DNA from: Tubiluchus corallicola
Lineage: Eukaryota > Priapulida > Priapulimorpha > Priapulimorphida > Tubiluchidae
NCBI GenBank assembly: GCA_030141605.1
Contig: JAQGDQ010000066.1
Location: forward strand, 62,001 to 126,000
Length of the DNA: 64,000 bases
Direction of reading: 5' to 3'
Position 1 is the first letter of the stretch; every line of letters starts with the position of its first letter. A program made the translations under genes and the position numbers. Below the pieces are notes generated by a model. That model was not told the DNA's origin. It saw only the letters and a list, made by a program, of their open reading frames with translations, and made no database searches. Shown in pieces: positions 1 to 12,500 of the stretch.

Positions 1-59
1 ACAGCCCTCTTAGAAACAAACAATTGGTTGAATTTTGATAGCAAACTCGACAGACAGAA

Positions 60-215
60 AATGCGAAAGAGGTGAACACAGCCTGGCTTTGTATAAGGAA
101 CTTTTTGCTTGCAGTTGCCTTAGACCACTAAGCCATCGTATTCCCCGGTGATCTAGGCAGCCAGAAATTGCTCCCAACTTTAATGACAAGAAATGTGAAA
201 AAGTTGGAATACACT
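60..215 (-). mobile_element. tRNA-like SINE fragment, minus orientation
   Basis: Read on the minus strand, this stretch has a pol III A-box-like motif at 117-134 (GGCTTAGTGGTCTAAGGC) and a weaker B-box-like segment near 75-95. It aligns with the plus-strand element at 3190-3290: both have GGAATACG before the A box and a shared tail, TGTATTCCAACTTTTT, seen here at about 195-215. I infer an old tRNA-derived SINE, possibly two copies back to back. No functional tRNA fold can be drawn. Confidence 0.4.
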
Positions 216-264
216 TTGCATTTGAATCAGCAACTTTCAGTTTATAAATATTAGACCACTAGAC

Positions 265-3120
265 ACCTTAAAAAAGCCACATTTAATTGTAAAGGTTTGA
301 AATCTGACATAAAGCAGACACACATTGCAAATGACACAGTCTCATACAAAATTGATGTTATTGCTGTACAGGAAATGCACTTAATTGGATCTGCAGTTAT
401 AAATCTTATTTCTTCAAATGGTACCAAATTTTATTTTCACTATGGTGGAGCAAAAACTTGTAAAGATGGCGGCGTAGGAATAATAATTAAGCAAGGACTT
501 AAAACCACTTTTTTGGAAATGACGGAAAGGATATGTATGATACAAGTAGATATTAATAACGACAAACATGCAATAGTGTGTGCTTATGCACCTACATTAC
601 CAGCCAGTGAAAAACATCCTGAGTTGCAAGAGAATTTTTAAAGTGATTTAGATGCAGTCATACAATCAATAAGTAAAAAATATATCCTAAGTTGAGCTGG
701 AAATTTTAACGCTAAAACAGGTTCAGGATGTTCGCCCTATCCAGACAACATTGGCAAATTCGGTAAAGGACTCATGAATAGGAAAACTTGTTAAATTTTG
801 TTCAAGGAAATAATTTGATACTAACCAATACAACTTTTCGACACAAAATGGCTCACAAAACAACATAGGAAGCACCTGATAGACAGAATCTAAACAAACC
901 AATAAGAAACCAGATAGACTACATAATAGTAAGAAGAGAGCACAAAATTTTTTTTACTCATTCTCGTTCATATTCTGGAATACAGACCTTCTCAGATCAT
1001 TGATTAGTTATGGCTAAATACTGGTTTTTAATACTAAATACTAAATATTGGCTAAATAATGGCTAAATACTAAATATATACTGGTTTTTGAAGACTTCTA
1101 AGAAACCCACTGTGCAGAAATTTCAGTTCAGTAAGCTAGAAGGTGAAGAAGTTAAATTAAAATATCAACAAACAGTTGAACATCAACTGATGCAAAAGTG
1201 TGACAATGTCCAACAGCAATGGAATAACATAGTCAATTCATGTATGGAAGCTTTGGAAAACATTCTGGGATATGATAAGACCCACAAATCAAAGAAAGTT
1301 ATCAATGATCCAAGAGGTGAACAGTTCTCCTCTGAGCAAACAAAATCAAATTAAATATTAACATGATGTCAGTATTAAATAAAAAGGAATAAAAAGATGC
1401 AAGAACTAAAAAAACTATTAAACAAATTGAAGAAGACTGCTAAAAAGTATTGAGGAAATAGAGAAAAGTAAAGAAGACTCCACTCGGATGCTTAAAGCTG
1501 TTAGAAACATTAAAAGAAATAAACCGAAAGAAAAAATAATAGTTGAAACTACAAATGGACTTACAACTGATGAAACAGAAGAAATATATTGTGCAATAAA
1601 ATTTTTAAAGATTGGCAAAAGTCCTAGTATTGATAACTTGGTAGTTGAACAACTAAAATATGGACCTAGGTTAGTAAGCACAGGAATTGCTAATTTGTTA
1701 AATGATGTTGCAGAAACGGGAAATTACCCAAAAGAAGTTAAGGAAGGAGTTCTAGTACCATTACCAAAACCAAAGAAGAAAAAAGGACTAGTAGAGAACT
1801 TAAGGCCAATAATTCTGCTAAGTCTGTTGAGGAAAATTTTGGCAATTTCTATTATCAGACACATATACGAGAGACTGAACAACACTATACCAATTATCCA
1901 AACTGCATATAGAGAAGGAAGGAACACTGCAGAATTTATCACGTCTGCAAAAATCTTAGCTGAAAAAGCTATAACGTCAAGTTCTTACTTAAATACTCTG
2001 TTACTGCTAGATATGAGCAAGGCTTTTGATACTGTTGATAGAGGAATATGATTTGATGATATAAAATAATCAGTTTTAGAACCAGATGAATTACACATGA
2101 TAACAATCCTACTTAAAGATGTCAGGCTTCACGTAAAACTAGGCAATACTATAGGAAGTATTCAAAACTAACGTTGGTATTCCTCAAGGTGAATGCCTCA
2201 GCCCATGCATGCTTTTTATGTGGTACCTAGCCAATGCACACCAAAACAAAGATGTTTTACCTACAGATCATGATTATGATGTCACCTCCATAGAAAATCT
2301 GCCTTTCCATATGATTGATCACACTTACCCTGCACCAGATTCCTACAAACCATTCCTAACAGACCAACTGTATGCTAACGATATTGGATGAATTAGCATT
2401 TCAAAATTCTGCACAGATACTGTTAAGAAAGAATTCCAAAATTACTAGAAAAAAAATCTCAAATTAACAACACGAAAGCTGAAGAATATAACATATCGCG
2501 AGATGGAGATCAATCTTGCAAATACATGGGGATCACTACTTAACACAGAAGATGATATAAAAAGTAGTAACGGATAATGTATGGTTTTATCCAACATAAA
2601 TCAATTCTAACCAGCAAGAAACTATCCCACAAAACAAGGCTGCGACTTTTTAATGCATATGTAACTAGTATTTTCACGTACAACAGTGAAATGCGGGGCT
2701 TAACTGCAACTCGGAAAACAGAAACAAATGTATTTCACAGATGCCTACTCAAAAAAATCTTAAAAATAAAATGGTCATATATCATTTCCAATGAGCAGCT
2801 GTATAACAGAACCAAAGACGAACATTGGAGCACAAAAATCAGAATCACAAGGCTAAGATGGGTAGGATATTTAATGAGATTGTCAGAAACAACACCAGTA
2901 AGATTAGCACTAACTAGGCACTAAAACCTACTAAACGACCTCCACGCAAACCAAAAACAACTTGGATATCAAGAATTAATAAAGATTTACAACAGATGGA
3001 ACCAACCTAACAGTAGCATCACAGGAATTGCAATTTTTAGCTGCAGACAGGAAACAGTGGAGTGCTCTAATAAAGGATAGAAGCTCTATGTCTTCAGTAG
3101 ATGTTTAGAACAACAAAAGA
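265..3120 (+). mobile_element. degenerate non-LTR retrotransposon (LINE) with 12-bp target-site duplication
   Basis: The order is endonuclease then reverse transcriptase, as in RTE/CR1/Jockey-type LINEs. About 297-1010 encodes an AP-like endonuclease: IDVIAVQEMH, GGVGIIIK, and a broken end with RNQIDYIIV and SDH. About 1488-2390 is reverse transcriptase: a LRPI segment, LLLDMSKAFDTVD (motif A), GIPQGECLSP, and a motif C reading YANDI in place of YADDI, so a catalytic aspartate is lost. About 2577-3060 is the usual C-terminal tail (RCLLKKILKIKW, RLRWVGYLMRL, RKPKTTW). Stops and frameshifts break it into at least six pieces. AGACCACTAGAC stands at 253-264 and again at 3121-3132, giving exact ends and a length of 2,856 bp. 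The clade is not certain; the short length suits an RTE-like element. It probably lies in an intron of contactin copy B, opposite to the gene. Confidence 0.85.
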
Positions 3121-3290
3121 AGACCACTAGACCTCCGTAATTCAAGTGATCAGGGCAGCCCAAAGCTAATCCTGGACAGCCTTGGTCCTAGAGGAATACG
3201 TTAGCCTAGTGATCCAGGGTGTCAGCCTTGTAACCAGGAAGTCCTTCCTTCAAATCCAGGTTGTATTCCAACTTTTTTCATTTCCAGTAT
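3121..3290 (+). mobile_element. inverted pair of tRNA-like SINE fragments
   Basis: Positions 3121-3160 carry, in reverse orientation, the same head as the left element (minus strand GGCTGCCCTGATCAC, then GGTCTAGTGGTCT). From about 3190 a plus-oriented copy follows: an A-box-like TAGCCTAGTGATCCAGGGT at 3203-3221, a B-box-like CCTTCAAATCC near 3251, and the tail TGTATTCCAACTTTTTTCA. The LINE next to it appears to have jumped into the A box of the reversed copy. This is a repeat, not a tRNA gene: the arms do not fold into a complete cloverleaf. Confidence 0.4.
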
Positions 3291-3553
3291 TTCAAGCTTG
3301 CTTTGATATCATAGTTAAAGTAAATGTATGTTTGTACATTCACTAATAATGATTTCAACATTGAGATTACAATAAAATTAAGTAACAAATTATACTAACC
3401 TATTTTTGTCGTACACACAATTATCGTTGACTATATAATGTAATTTACAACGTAAAACAAAATGGATAAATGCATAACTGCATAGTGCACACAATATCTC
3501 AGTAGCAAACATAGAAATAACCATTAGCAATTTTATTGAGGTTAAAAGCTTAC

Positions 3554-6500
3554 CCACAGAAAGCACACGCAGCTGAGCTGTTGAATACATATTCCCATAC
3601 TGATTAGATGCCTCACACTGATACATTCCGCCATCCTTCTCTCTCACTTGATAGATGGTTAAAGTCTCTAATGACTGTGTGACTTGCTCCAACACAATTC
3701 GAGCCGAATCCTCACTCGGTATGGAAGCAGAAGTGAGTAAACTGCCATCATAAAACCATTTGAGCTCAGCCTTAGGCAAACCGTAAGCTTCGCAAGCAAA
3801 CACAGCCTTAACACCAATGTCAACATGCTGATCTTGGAGTTCTATAGTGAATACTGGAGCACCTATGACCATGAAAAGAAATAAAAATGCAAGAACAGCC
3901 ATACATAATTTTCAAAAAAACTTTCCAATGAACCCTGCTTTGTCAGCCAGAAAATTACGGACAAATCGGGATTTACATTTTCCGATTTTTTTTTATTCGT
4001 AATTGTTCCCAAGAATTTGCTAGTCTTTACCTGTACAACAAAAAATGTAGTAAAAAGTAAGGGATTTAAAACAAACAACATCACTTTTTACAGAGTTTGA
4101 GTTCAAATTTATGTATTGCACAATTGACAAAACTACAAATTTTAATTCATGCATTTGCAGCCTGCATGATTAAATAATTGCTGAATCCAAGTAAAAAGTG
4201 TTTGTGATGAGTTCTAGACATCAGCCTCAGTTAGAATGCATCACTGTCGTAGTGGACACAGTCAAAGTTCAACTAATTTCGATGTCGCATTGCCCGATTA
4301 ATTACGTTAATACACCTAAATTTAGTTGCTTATATTTCAAAACTTTAAGCCTATGGATTGCTTTAATCAGCATTATCAGGCTCATTCAAATAACGAGTCA
4401 CAAAAGTCTTGTCACGAATAGTAATCAGAGCTGTTATGGACACAAAAGAAAAACGATCACAGCTGATGCAGCTACATGCTACAAGAAGGGGTGCAAGCTG
4501 TCCATTCAGAGATTCCTGTTATTGTTTATAGTAATTATATAATATTAATACATGTTATTAAATTATTAATAATAATGACTATTATAGCTTATATAAGATT
4601 TAAGTCCCAAAAATCGACTTAAAAGCTTTTTTAACAAATTAAATACAAATGTAAATTATTTTTCATATAAAAAATTAACAAGACATACGCAATGCAGTAA
4701 AGACTTATCAGACAGTCTTCTTCTAAGCTTAGAGATAAAGCATCTAATACAAAGAAGCAATTCTGGAATCACTTTCGCAAAGCTATCACTAAGTTAACTA
4801 CATTATTTTTACGATCACTAAACTGATAATACCGAAATCGCTAGCTTAGTGATTGCTACGTAAAACCTTTGTTTTAAGGACCTGAAATTTGAAAGACTTA
4901 CATTTTTATTTTCAAGTTCCTTTGATAAAAGCTACTGATACTGATTAGGGCAACTTGTATAGCATTATCTAATATAAACTGAATGGCTCATCTCAGAAAA
5001 AAATTTAAATCAAACAGTAAATACCTAATTGCACTGAACATAACTATGAATAAGTTGGCAAAGAAGATCATGTAAAAATTGACTCACACGCCACGGCTAA
5101 ATTTACATTCTTGGTTGTTGCTCCCAAAGAATTTGAGGCTTCACAGGAATATTCGCCCATATCGTGAAGTTTCACATTTGGAATAATCAGCACGCGGTTG
5201 AAATCAGCTCTGTAGGCTTTCATTGGAACTGTCGCCCCACTACGTTCTATTTTGTAAGTAGGGTAAGGACTAAAATAATACAAAGTAAAGTTTTAGGAGG
5301 ATGTACTGTGGATTTACGTAGCCTTAGGTCTTGTTCGAAAAAGATGTTATATCTGTAAGCTTGAATTCAATGAGAAAAAATTAAAAATCAGGCTCTGTAG
5401 ATTGACATAAAATTCATTCTAGCGTTCCATTGCAAATTGGCAGAGCTTTTCGAAAATAATCGCTGCCATCTTAAATTCAAAATGGCAGATCAAGTCTGAC
5501 TAGAAATTATTCTAATATATTCCACTAAAGCTTCTTGATCATTCATCACAACTTAGCACAACCTTAGGTTTTTTTTTCAAAACTAATGAGATCATCGTCG
5601 CCTTGAATTTAAAAAGGCAAAAAGAAAATGTGATTCATCATCGACGCAGAATTCGTGCTAGTATGTTCCTGTAAAGTTTCATAATGACCCACTGCAGAAG
5701 AATCAGGCTTTTTTCAAAAACGATGCTATCGCCACAATCTTGAACTCAAAATGGCTGATCAAAAATCTGGCTTGTCAATTTATGCAGAATTCATTCTAGT
5801 ATCCCAAAGGGTTTCCATAACGATCCTCTGCAAAAAGGCATAGTCGTAGGCCTTTTTTTTAAATGATGCTATCGCGGCCATCTTCAGTTCAAAATAGTAC
5901 ATCGAAAAGCCGACTATGTCAGTCGATGCAAATATCACTCTAGTATAATTTTGCGAGGTTTCATGGCGATCCATTGCAAATTCAATGAGCCTTCTGAAAA
6001 GTTTTTTCAAAAAATCATCCCCCAACAACAGCAACAATAACAACATCCAGATAAGTAGAAAGTCTGTCTACCAAAAATCGTTGCAGAATTGACAAAATCT
6101 GCTGGTTAGTGGAAGATTTAACATCACTTCAAGAAATTATTTTGCACCTAATAAAAGGTTCATGTATAAACCTTCCCATTAACAGATTTGCATATTAAAA
6201 ATGTAGGGGCCTACTTTTGACCTTTGTATTCAGTGTGGCTGTTTTCAGCACGTTCAGCATGATTTTTGCTGGAAAAAAGAATGCATGTTACATGGCAAAA
6301 AGTACGGTAGTAATAATCACTGTTTATGATAAGTCACGAGACACACAGAAACACAAAGATTGGCAAAAAGCATAAAATTACATAAAAGCATAAAGCAACA
6401 CTCACTGAGCTTGTGCTACACATTCTATCGCTACATCATCGCCTACCACGGGACTGACAGGAAAGATCTTAGGGAAACCATGTACAATTTCGGGTGCTCT

Positions 6501-9500
6501 ATTCCCTACACCTAATCAAAAGCAAAAAATAAAAATTAGGTAATTTTAATTTTCGAAACAATTAAATAAACTAAAATACATAAATAACTCACTCAAACAT
6601 AATGCAAAATCAATCATGTGTTAAAGCCGCCAATAAATAATTGCACATTTAGTGTGATAAATCCGTTAATCAAAGCTACAACAAATCAAACAAGCATATG
6701 AATGACTGGTCTCCAAATGAAAGGCAACCAAATGTATCACGAAACAATCCACCTGTCAATAAGGGTATGAAGTGAACACCAACCGAGCCAATAGCAGACA
6801 CCAATTAAATGAAAAAGCTTTTTGATTAACCACGAACCGTGATGGAGCGTTCATAATTGAATGGAGACAAAAGCATGCTTCATGTGAATGGACCGTGACC
6901 CCTTCGGTTCGATACTCGCTCTGGGATGTTTCATCAGCCCTGGTTACTTCGTAGAGGGAGAATGTATACAATAAACACATCCAAATGTATGGTTGATTCA
7001 TAGTACACTATACACATCCAAATCCAAGAAGACAATTCACCTCAAACGTACCTGAGATCTGCAACATTTTTTCGGGATCAAATCAGAATGCGGGACAGAT
7101 TCACTATTGAAAATAAAGAAAATTCCGGACCAGATGAGAATAAAAAATAAGCGCGGATCGGATCTTTGCAGATTACAATTTTCATCAATGTTAATCTGCA
7201 ACTTTGATGAACAACGTGCGCATTAAAGTGTGGTCTGCATTTATTTTGTCATGCTGATTTACCCGACATTCAGAATTATTTTGTTTGTACTCATCTTCCT
7301 GTTCGAGTACACACTTCAAAGAGCCAAACATTTTTCTTTTATCACACAGAGCTGTGCATTTTTCAAAATGAAAGTTATCGGTGCACAAGACTTGGTGAAA
7401 GATAATTTATTTCCATTGTTCTGACTGGATTTTGAATTAAAGTTAACCGTTAAAGAAATTTTGCAGATCGGGACGGATCGCAGACTTGAAATAGTTCAGT
7501 TGCGCGAGTTGTGCATAGCTTTTAATAGTAAAATACGGATTCAAGTGGACTGTGGAATTGCAAATTTGCAGATCAAATTTATTATGGATTGAGAAATTAT
7601 CTGATCCGTTCATCCCTGGAAGGAAATAATTGATAATGAGCTAGGTCTAGTCCTACCAAAAGCACCTGTACCCCTTCACACACCTAGACCTACATTCTGG
7701 CTTACGAACCGTTTCTTCAGTCAAAAAATCACAAACAGACAAAAAACTCTTAAAAAATGATAAGAAACAAAAGCCCACACAGAAAAGGCAAATTTTGACT
7801 ATGTAAAGAGCATGTCAACTTTATGAGACAGTCATTGTAATTCAGAAGTTATTGCTTTTCAACTTTTTACCATTCTAACCTCTGAATCATTTTAATGTTG
7901 GTACTATTAAGAAATTAAAAGTGGCCTACTATCTTGCATTGACAAAGCTTTTGCTTACTGTAGGGGTACCATAGCATAGAGAATATGTGCCTCGTCAGCG
8001 AGTTTAAATTCAAGCAATGAAATCATGCGCAGTTTTACTCATAATACTGACATCATTTTAACTTTGAATGTATTTGGCCGTTGGAAATATACACTTGCTA
8101 ACCCTTTTTTTACATATTTAGCTTATTAATTCTTTGTTCTTTGCATAAATATTTATTTTATTTGTCTTGTAGAAACATTTTTACTTGTGGTTTTTAACTA
8201 TGCTTTGTTTATTATTCTATGGTACTTTTTATGTACTGAAATAAACGTAAAATAAATAATAAAAATTGATGTGGAGAACAGAATAACATATTAAAAGCAA
8301 TATGACATTATGTGATGAAGGGAGGTTATTTCTCATATAACTACTGACAACAAAAACCGTTTATGCTTGTCTAGCATGCAGTGTCTCATCATCAAGCAAA
8401 CGAAGCTCAAAAAACTTTTAAGAGTGAATTTAAATCACTTCATTTTACGTAAGTACGTTTAAACTTACATCAAGTGTAGAATTAATACTAAAGTCACTGC
8501 ACAACATACTTGCACTCAAATAAGTAATAAATGTACCAATGCAAGCTTTTAAAAGTTATTAGAGACCATCCACGATATCAAGTTTTCGGCCGATTTCGAG
8601 GACCTACCACCTCGCATTGGCGTTATCACATGCCCCACTACCTACGTACCCCTTACATTATTATTGACATCGCACCAATGTAGCGTTTTGTTCATTTTAT
8701 TCTTCCTACCCCCAAGAACAGGCAACAACGTCACTTCTGTTAATTAATGCGAAACCATCAGTGAATTCATGGAACTCACTCTTACGGCCGGTTACAACCA
8801 GCCACTTCTTGTTCTGAATCGCTGCCAGACATGCTGGATGAGTTGGTCATTCATTCAAAAATGCACGTGTGAGAAAAGCGTGAAGTCAGATAATGATATC
8901 ATGACTAAATAAATCATCTACCTACTTCGCGTTATAATGGTGTTATCATGTCTCCTGCCACCTACCTACAATAAACTTTATATCGTTATATGTGGATGGC
9001 ATCCAAGCTAAAAAAATGCAATTTGTTAGATGCCCAGCTAAAAAATTCAACATGTTGGGTGTATATCTAAAATCTCAGGAAGTCTGCTTTTACAAGTTCA
9101 ACCTAGTTTATATAAATTGAGAGAAAGCCAGCTAGAAGCCCAAAATTAATGTAAGCTGGCTTATGCATATAAACAATTCAAGCTTGTAAAATGCGATATA
9201 TATTAATAGAAGACAGTAGTATAACCTGAGAACACAGAATATAAGTAAAATTAGAATCTCTAAATGCCTGGAAAATCTGCCCAAAATTCCAAAGTCTGAA
9301 AAAGAACCAAACAGGTAGAAATTCAAATAAGAATTAGACGAAAAAATCAAACCTACTTCAAAAAACAAAAACATTAAAAAGAAATCTAGATTCAATTTAA
9401 GGCAGACAATACAAGTTTGAATCAAAAATTTATAATTCAGCCTGCTAAACTCACCGACATTGTTGACCACAAGTTTAATGGTCCTGCTTATCCTGAAACT

Positions 9501-12500
9501 TTCAGTAACATCAAGACCTAGAGCAGGTACAGTACTATTAACATGACAGGTATAGTCTCCACTGTGGTAACTCCGAACATCGCTAATGTAAAGATTCCCG
9601 TCACGTGAACCAAATAGCTTTGTTGCCGATGTCTGGCCAGCAAATGGAAATAAGTTCTTGCCATTTTTGAACCAAAAATAGTTTACAGCTGCCAATACAA
9701 ACAGATTTCTAAATAACAATCAGAAGTAATGCAAACCAAGGAACATTGTAATCTCAAAACCAAATTTTCTGAGATATAAATGCATCGAGATGTTATTCAT
9801 ATGAAACTAAAAATATTCACTGATGCATACACTAAAGTGGTATTTGAACATGTTTAGTAAGCATGTCGCACCACGTTAAGACGAAAACTTTTTACAGTCG
9901 AAAAACAGTGTTTAGAGTGTAATAAAGCGTAATAAAGTGTAGCTTCTGAAAAAAAAACTTGTCGTATTTTCTACAACTAGAGTTCATGTTATGATTCTTG
10001 ATGTGCAAATTTTACATGCAACAATTTTTACTGTTTAAGTTATGTAACCAAATGCTGCAGCCAAGTGAAATGAATTAATTCTATAAATAATACTCAAACA
10101 TGATTTTTTTCTAACTTCCAGTGAAAAATTGTACCATCTGTGCCGTACTACTAAAGTGCTTTACGTAAAATTATTCAATAAACTTTAGCTAGCGACGATT
10201 CAAACCATACATGCAAAGAACTGTTAAAGAATGAGTTTTCACATATAATTCGTTGTAAAATACACTGTAAATAATGATGTGAATTAAAAATAATACCTGG
10301 AAAGTGGTTTGGAGCACGACATTCAATGATAACACCTTCATAAAGGTTTGCTGTAACTGGATTTCTGTTTGAGCTAAATGTACCGAGAACTGAAAATGCA
10401 AACCGATCACAAAATTAATTCAGGCAGAATCATTCAAATGAGCCATGCTCTGTTGGCAAAAATTGCTTAAACTCTAAAACAAAGCTACATCACAAGTAAT
10501 ACGTAACACCTATGCAAAATGCAACACAAATGGTAATTATATTTAACGAGCTGATTAGTGAAACTGAATAATATAAGAAATTGCTGGACAGAAATGCTGG
10601 ACAGAAACTTACCACCTAACTGTAATGCAGCTTTTGAGCTCATGACAGTACCGAACTGATTAAATGCTATGCAGTGATAACTCCCCTCGTCTGGCTCATG
10701 GATGGTTAGTTTACCTAAGTGAGAATTTCCAACATCAATTAATTTGTATCTATTTCAAGTGATCTAAAAGAGAAAGGTTCACGATGTGGTATAGAATAAT
10801 TTCATCTATCAAGTGCACGTGGTTTTTTTATATCTCCTATTGTTGTTAACAATCGACAACAGAAAATAATCTACAGGATGGCTTAGATCACCAATATCAT
10901 GTCTGCCCATAGTAAGGATTTTAAAAACTAGCACACACTCCTGCAAACCGGAGCTGTTTCTGTGAATTTTAAGCATAGCTAAGAATTGATTGTTTAGCAT
11001 AACATTCAATAAGTATCTTATTTAACTGCCGATTAATTAAATTAGTTGTCTAACTGATACAGAAACACAAGTTAACAGCTGTTCTTATATAAATATATAA
11101 AAATGCCCCTAATTTGGCTCAAACTGTTTGCGAAACAGACACAAGCTTCATGTACTCTAAGTGAAGTGCCTATCTGTAACGAATTTTTTTGGCAATTCTA
11201 GCTCGGTTATCACTTTAATATCAACCTGTCCATTTTCAAATAGGATACATTTATTGTCAAAAAATCTACAACCAAAAAATACACCAAATGTCAAGTGTAA
11301 GTGCGAAAAAATTTAACATAAATCTGCCAAAAACAAAAAAAATTATCTGCCATTAAATACAAATGAAATTATTTTTCTAACACCATTCTGATAAGACAAC
11401 TTTCAAATTTGATTAACATAGTGCTCACAAAATTTTACATACCATCAGTCAAAACTAGTCGACGATCCTGTAGTATCTGAAGTTCTCTATCGTCTCTGAA
11501 CCAGGTATAGTTAATGTATGGATAACCATCCGCTTTGCATTGTATACTAGTGTACTTTACTACTGAATCTGTATTAAATATGGTATATTTTGGCTGTTCT
11601 AAAAAGTGCGGACCTCTCGGGATTCTTTCAACATCACTTTTCATCACACCATAGTCTGAAAAATGCAAAACGAAGAACACCAAAATGCAATACAGCTTGA
11701 AAATGTTTTACATTCAGTTGTTCAGGAAGCACACCTGCCTGGAAAAATGAAAGTCTTGGGTTCACATCCCATTGTTGGTACAATTTTTTTCAGAAGTTCT
11801 AATAATGCCTTTGCTTAATTTAGCATTAATTTGTTAATCCTGGGTATACTAGGAAGTTATGAGAGACACTCATGAAGTAGTGTTGGTGCTATTATCACAG
11901 CACTATATTACTATAGAAACTAGTGGTAGCCTATAATGTCTTTGCATAAAAAATAAACTAGAAACACCTTTGCACACACATGACCTAAGGTCACTCAACT
12001 TTAACAATGCAAAAGGCATGTAAAACAGCAATTACCCAACAACACTCCATCAGGTTCTATATATATATATATAGAAAAATTCTTTCACTACTTTACATTT
12101 GTTAAGGTGGACTATGTAACAAAAAGCTCGTTATGTAACAGTTACAATGCAGCATTACACTAACAAAAAATGCTGCAATATGTAACAAATCAAAAATTCA
12201 TCATTATGTAACAATTTTTGAATAGTTACATAACAATCGTTATGTAACAAAAATGAGACATTACATAACAAGCTAATGTGCTATTTGTCATGGTATGTTT
12301 TTGCCCCAATTGACTGGACTGGGTCAGTTTCTTTTTGTTCTAGATGTGGGTCAATTTAATCTATTTTAGGCTGGTCTGTTTGGAGTCTGATCTGCGGTCT
12401 AGTCTGTGGCTGGTTTATCGGGCTTTGTCTGTGGGCTGATCTCCAGCGGTGTGATCTATAAGAAATCTGGAAAGCGGCTGGTCCATCTGAGCGTCCTCAG

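Larger units (their letters stand above)
3554..11655 (-). other. contactin copy B: Ig1 to Ig4
   Basis: Ig1 (exons 11655-11443, 10714-10613) has C in SIQCKADG, W in YTWFRDD and C in GSYHCIAFN. Ig2 (10389-10297, 9688-9455) has IIECRAP, FWFKNG and GDYTCHV. Ig3 (6511-6406, 5269-5088) has AIECVAQ and GEYSCEASN, but YKIERSG stands where copy A has YNWTRLGG. Ig4 (3862-3554) is one exon with FACEAYG, LKWFYDG and GMYQCEASN. Ig1-Ig3 are each split by an intron and Ig4 is not, just as in copy A. Confidence 0.85.

Noticed and set aside
1418-1942. Antisense open frames within the LINE
   Set aside because: They are shadows of the reverse transcriptase frame.
4198-4542. 114-codon open frame on the plus strand
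   Set aside because: It lies in an intron of contactin B, has no recognisable domain, and its composition is that of AT-rich noncoding DNA.
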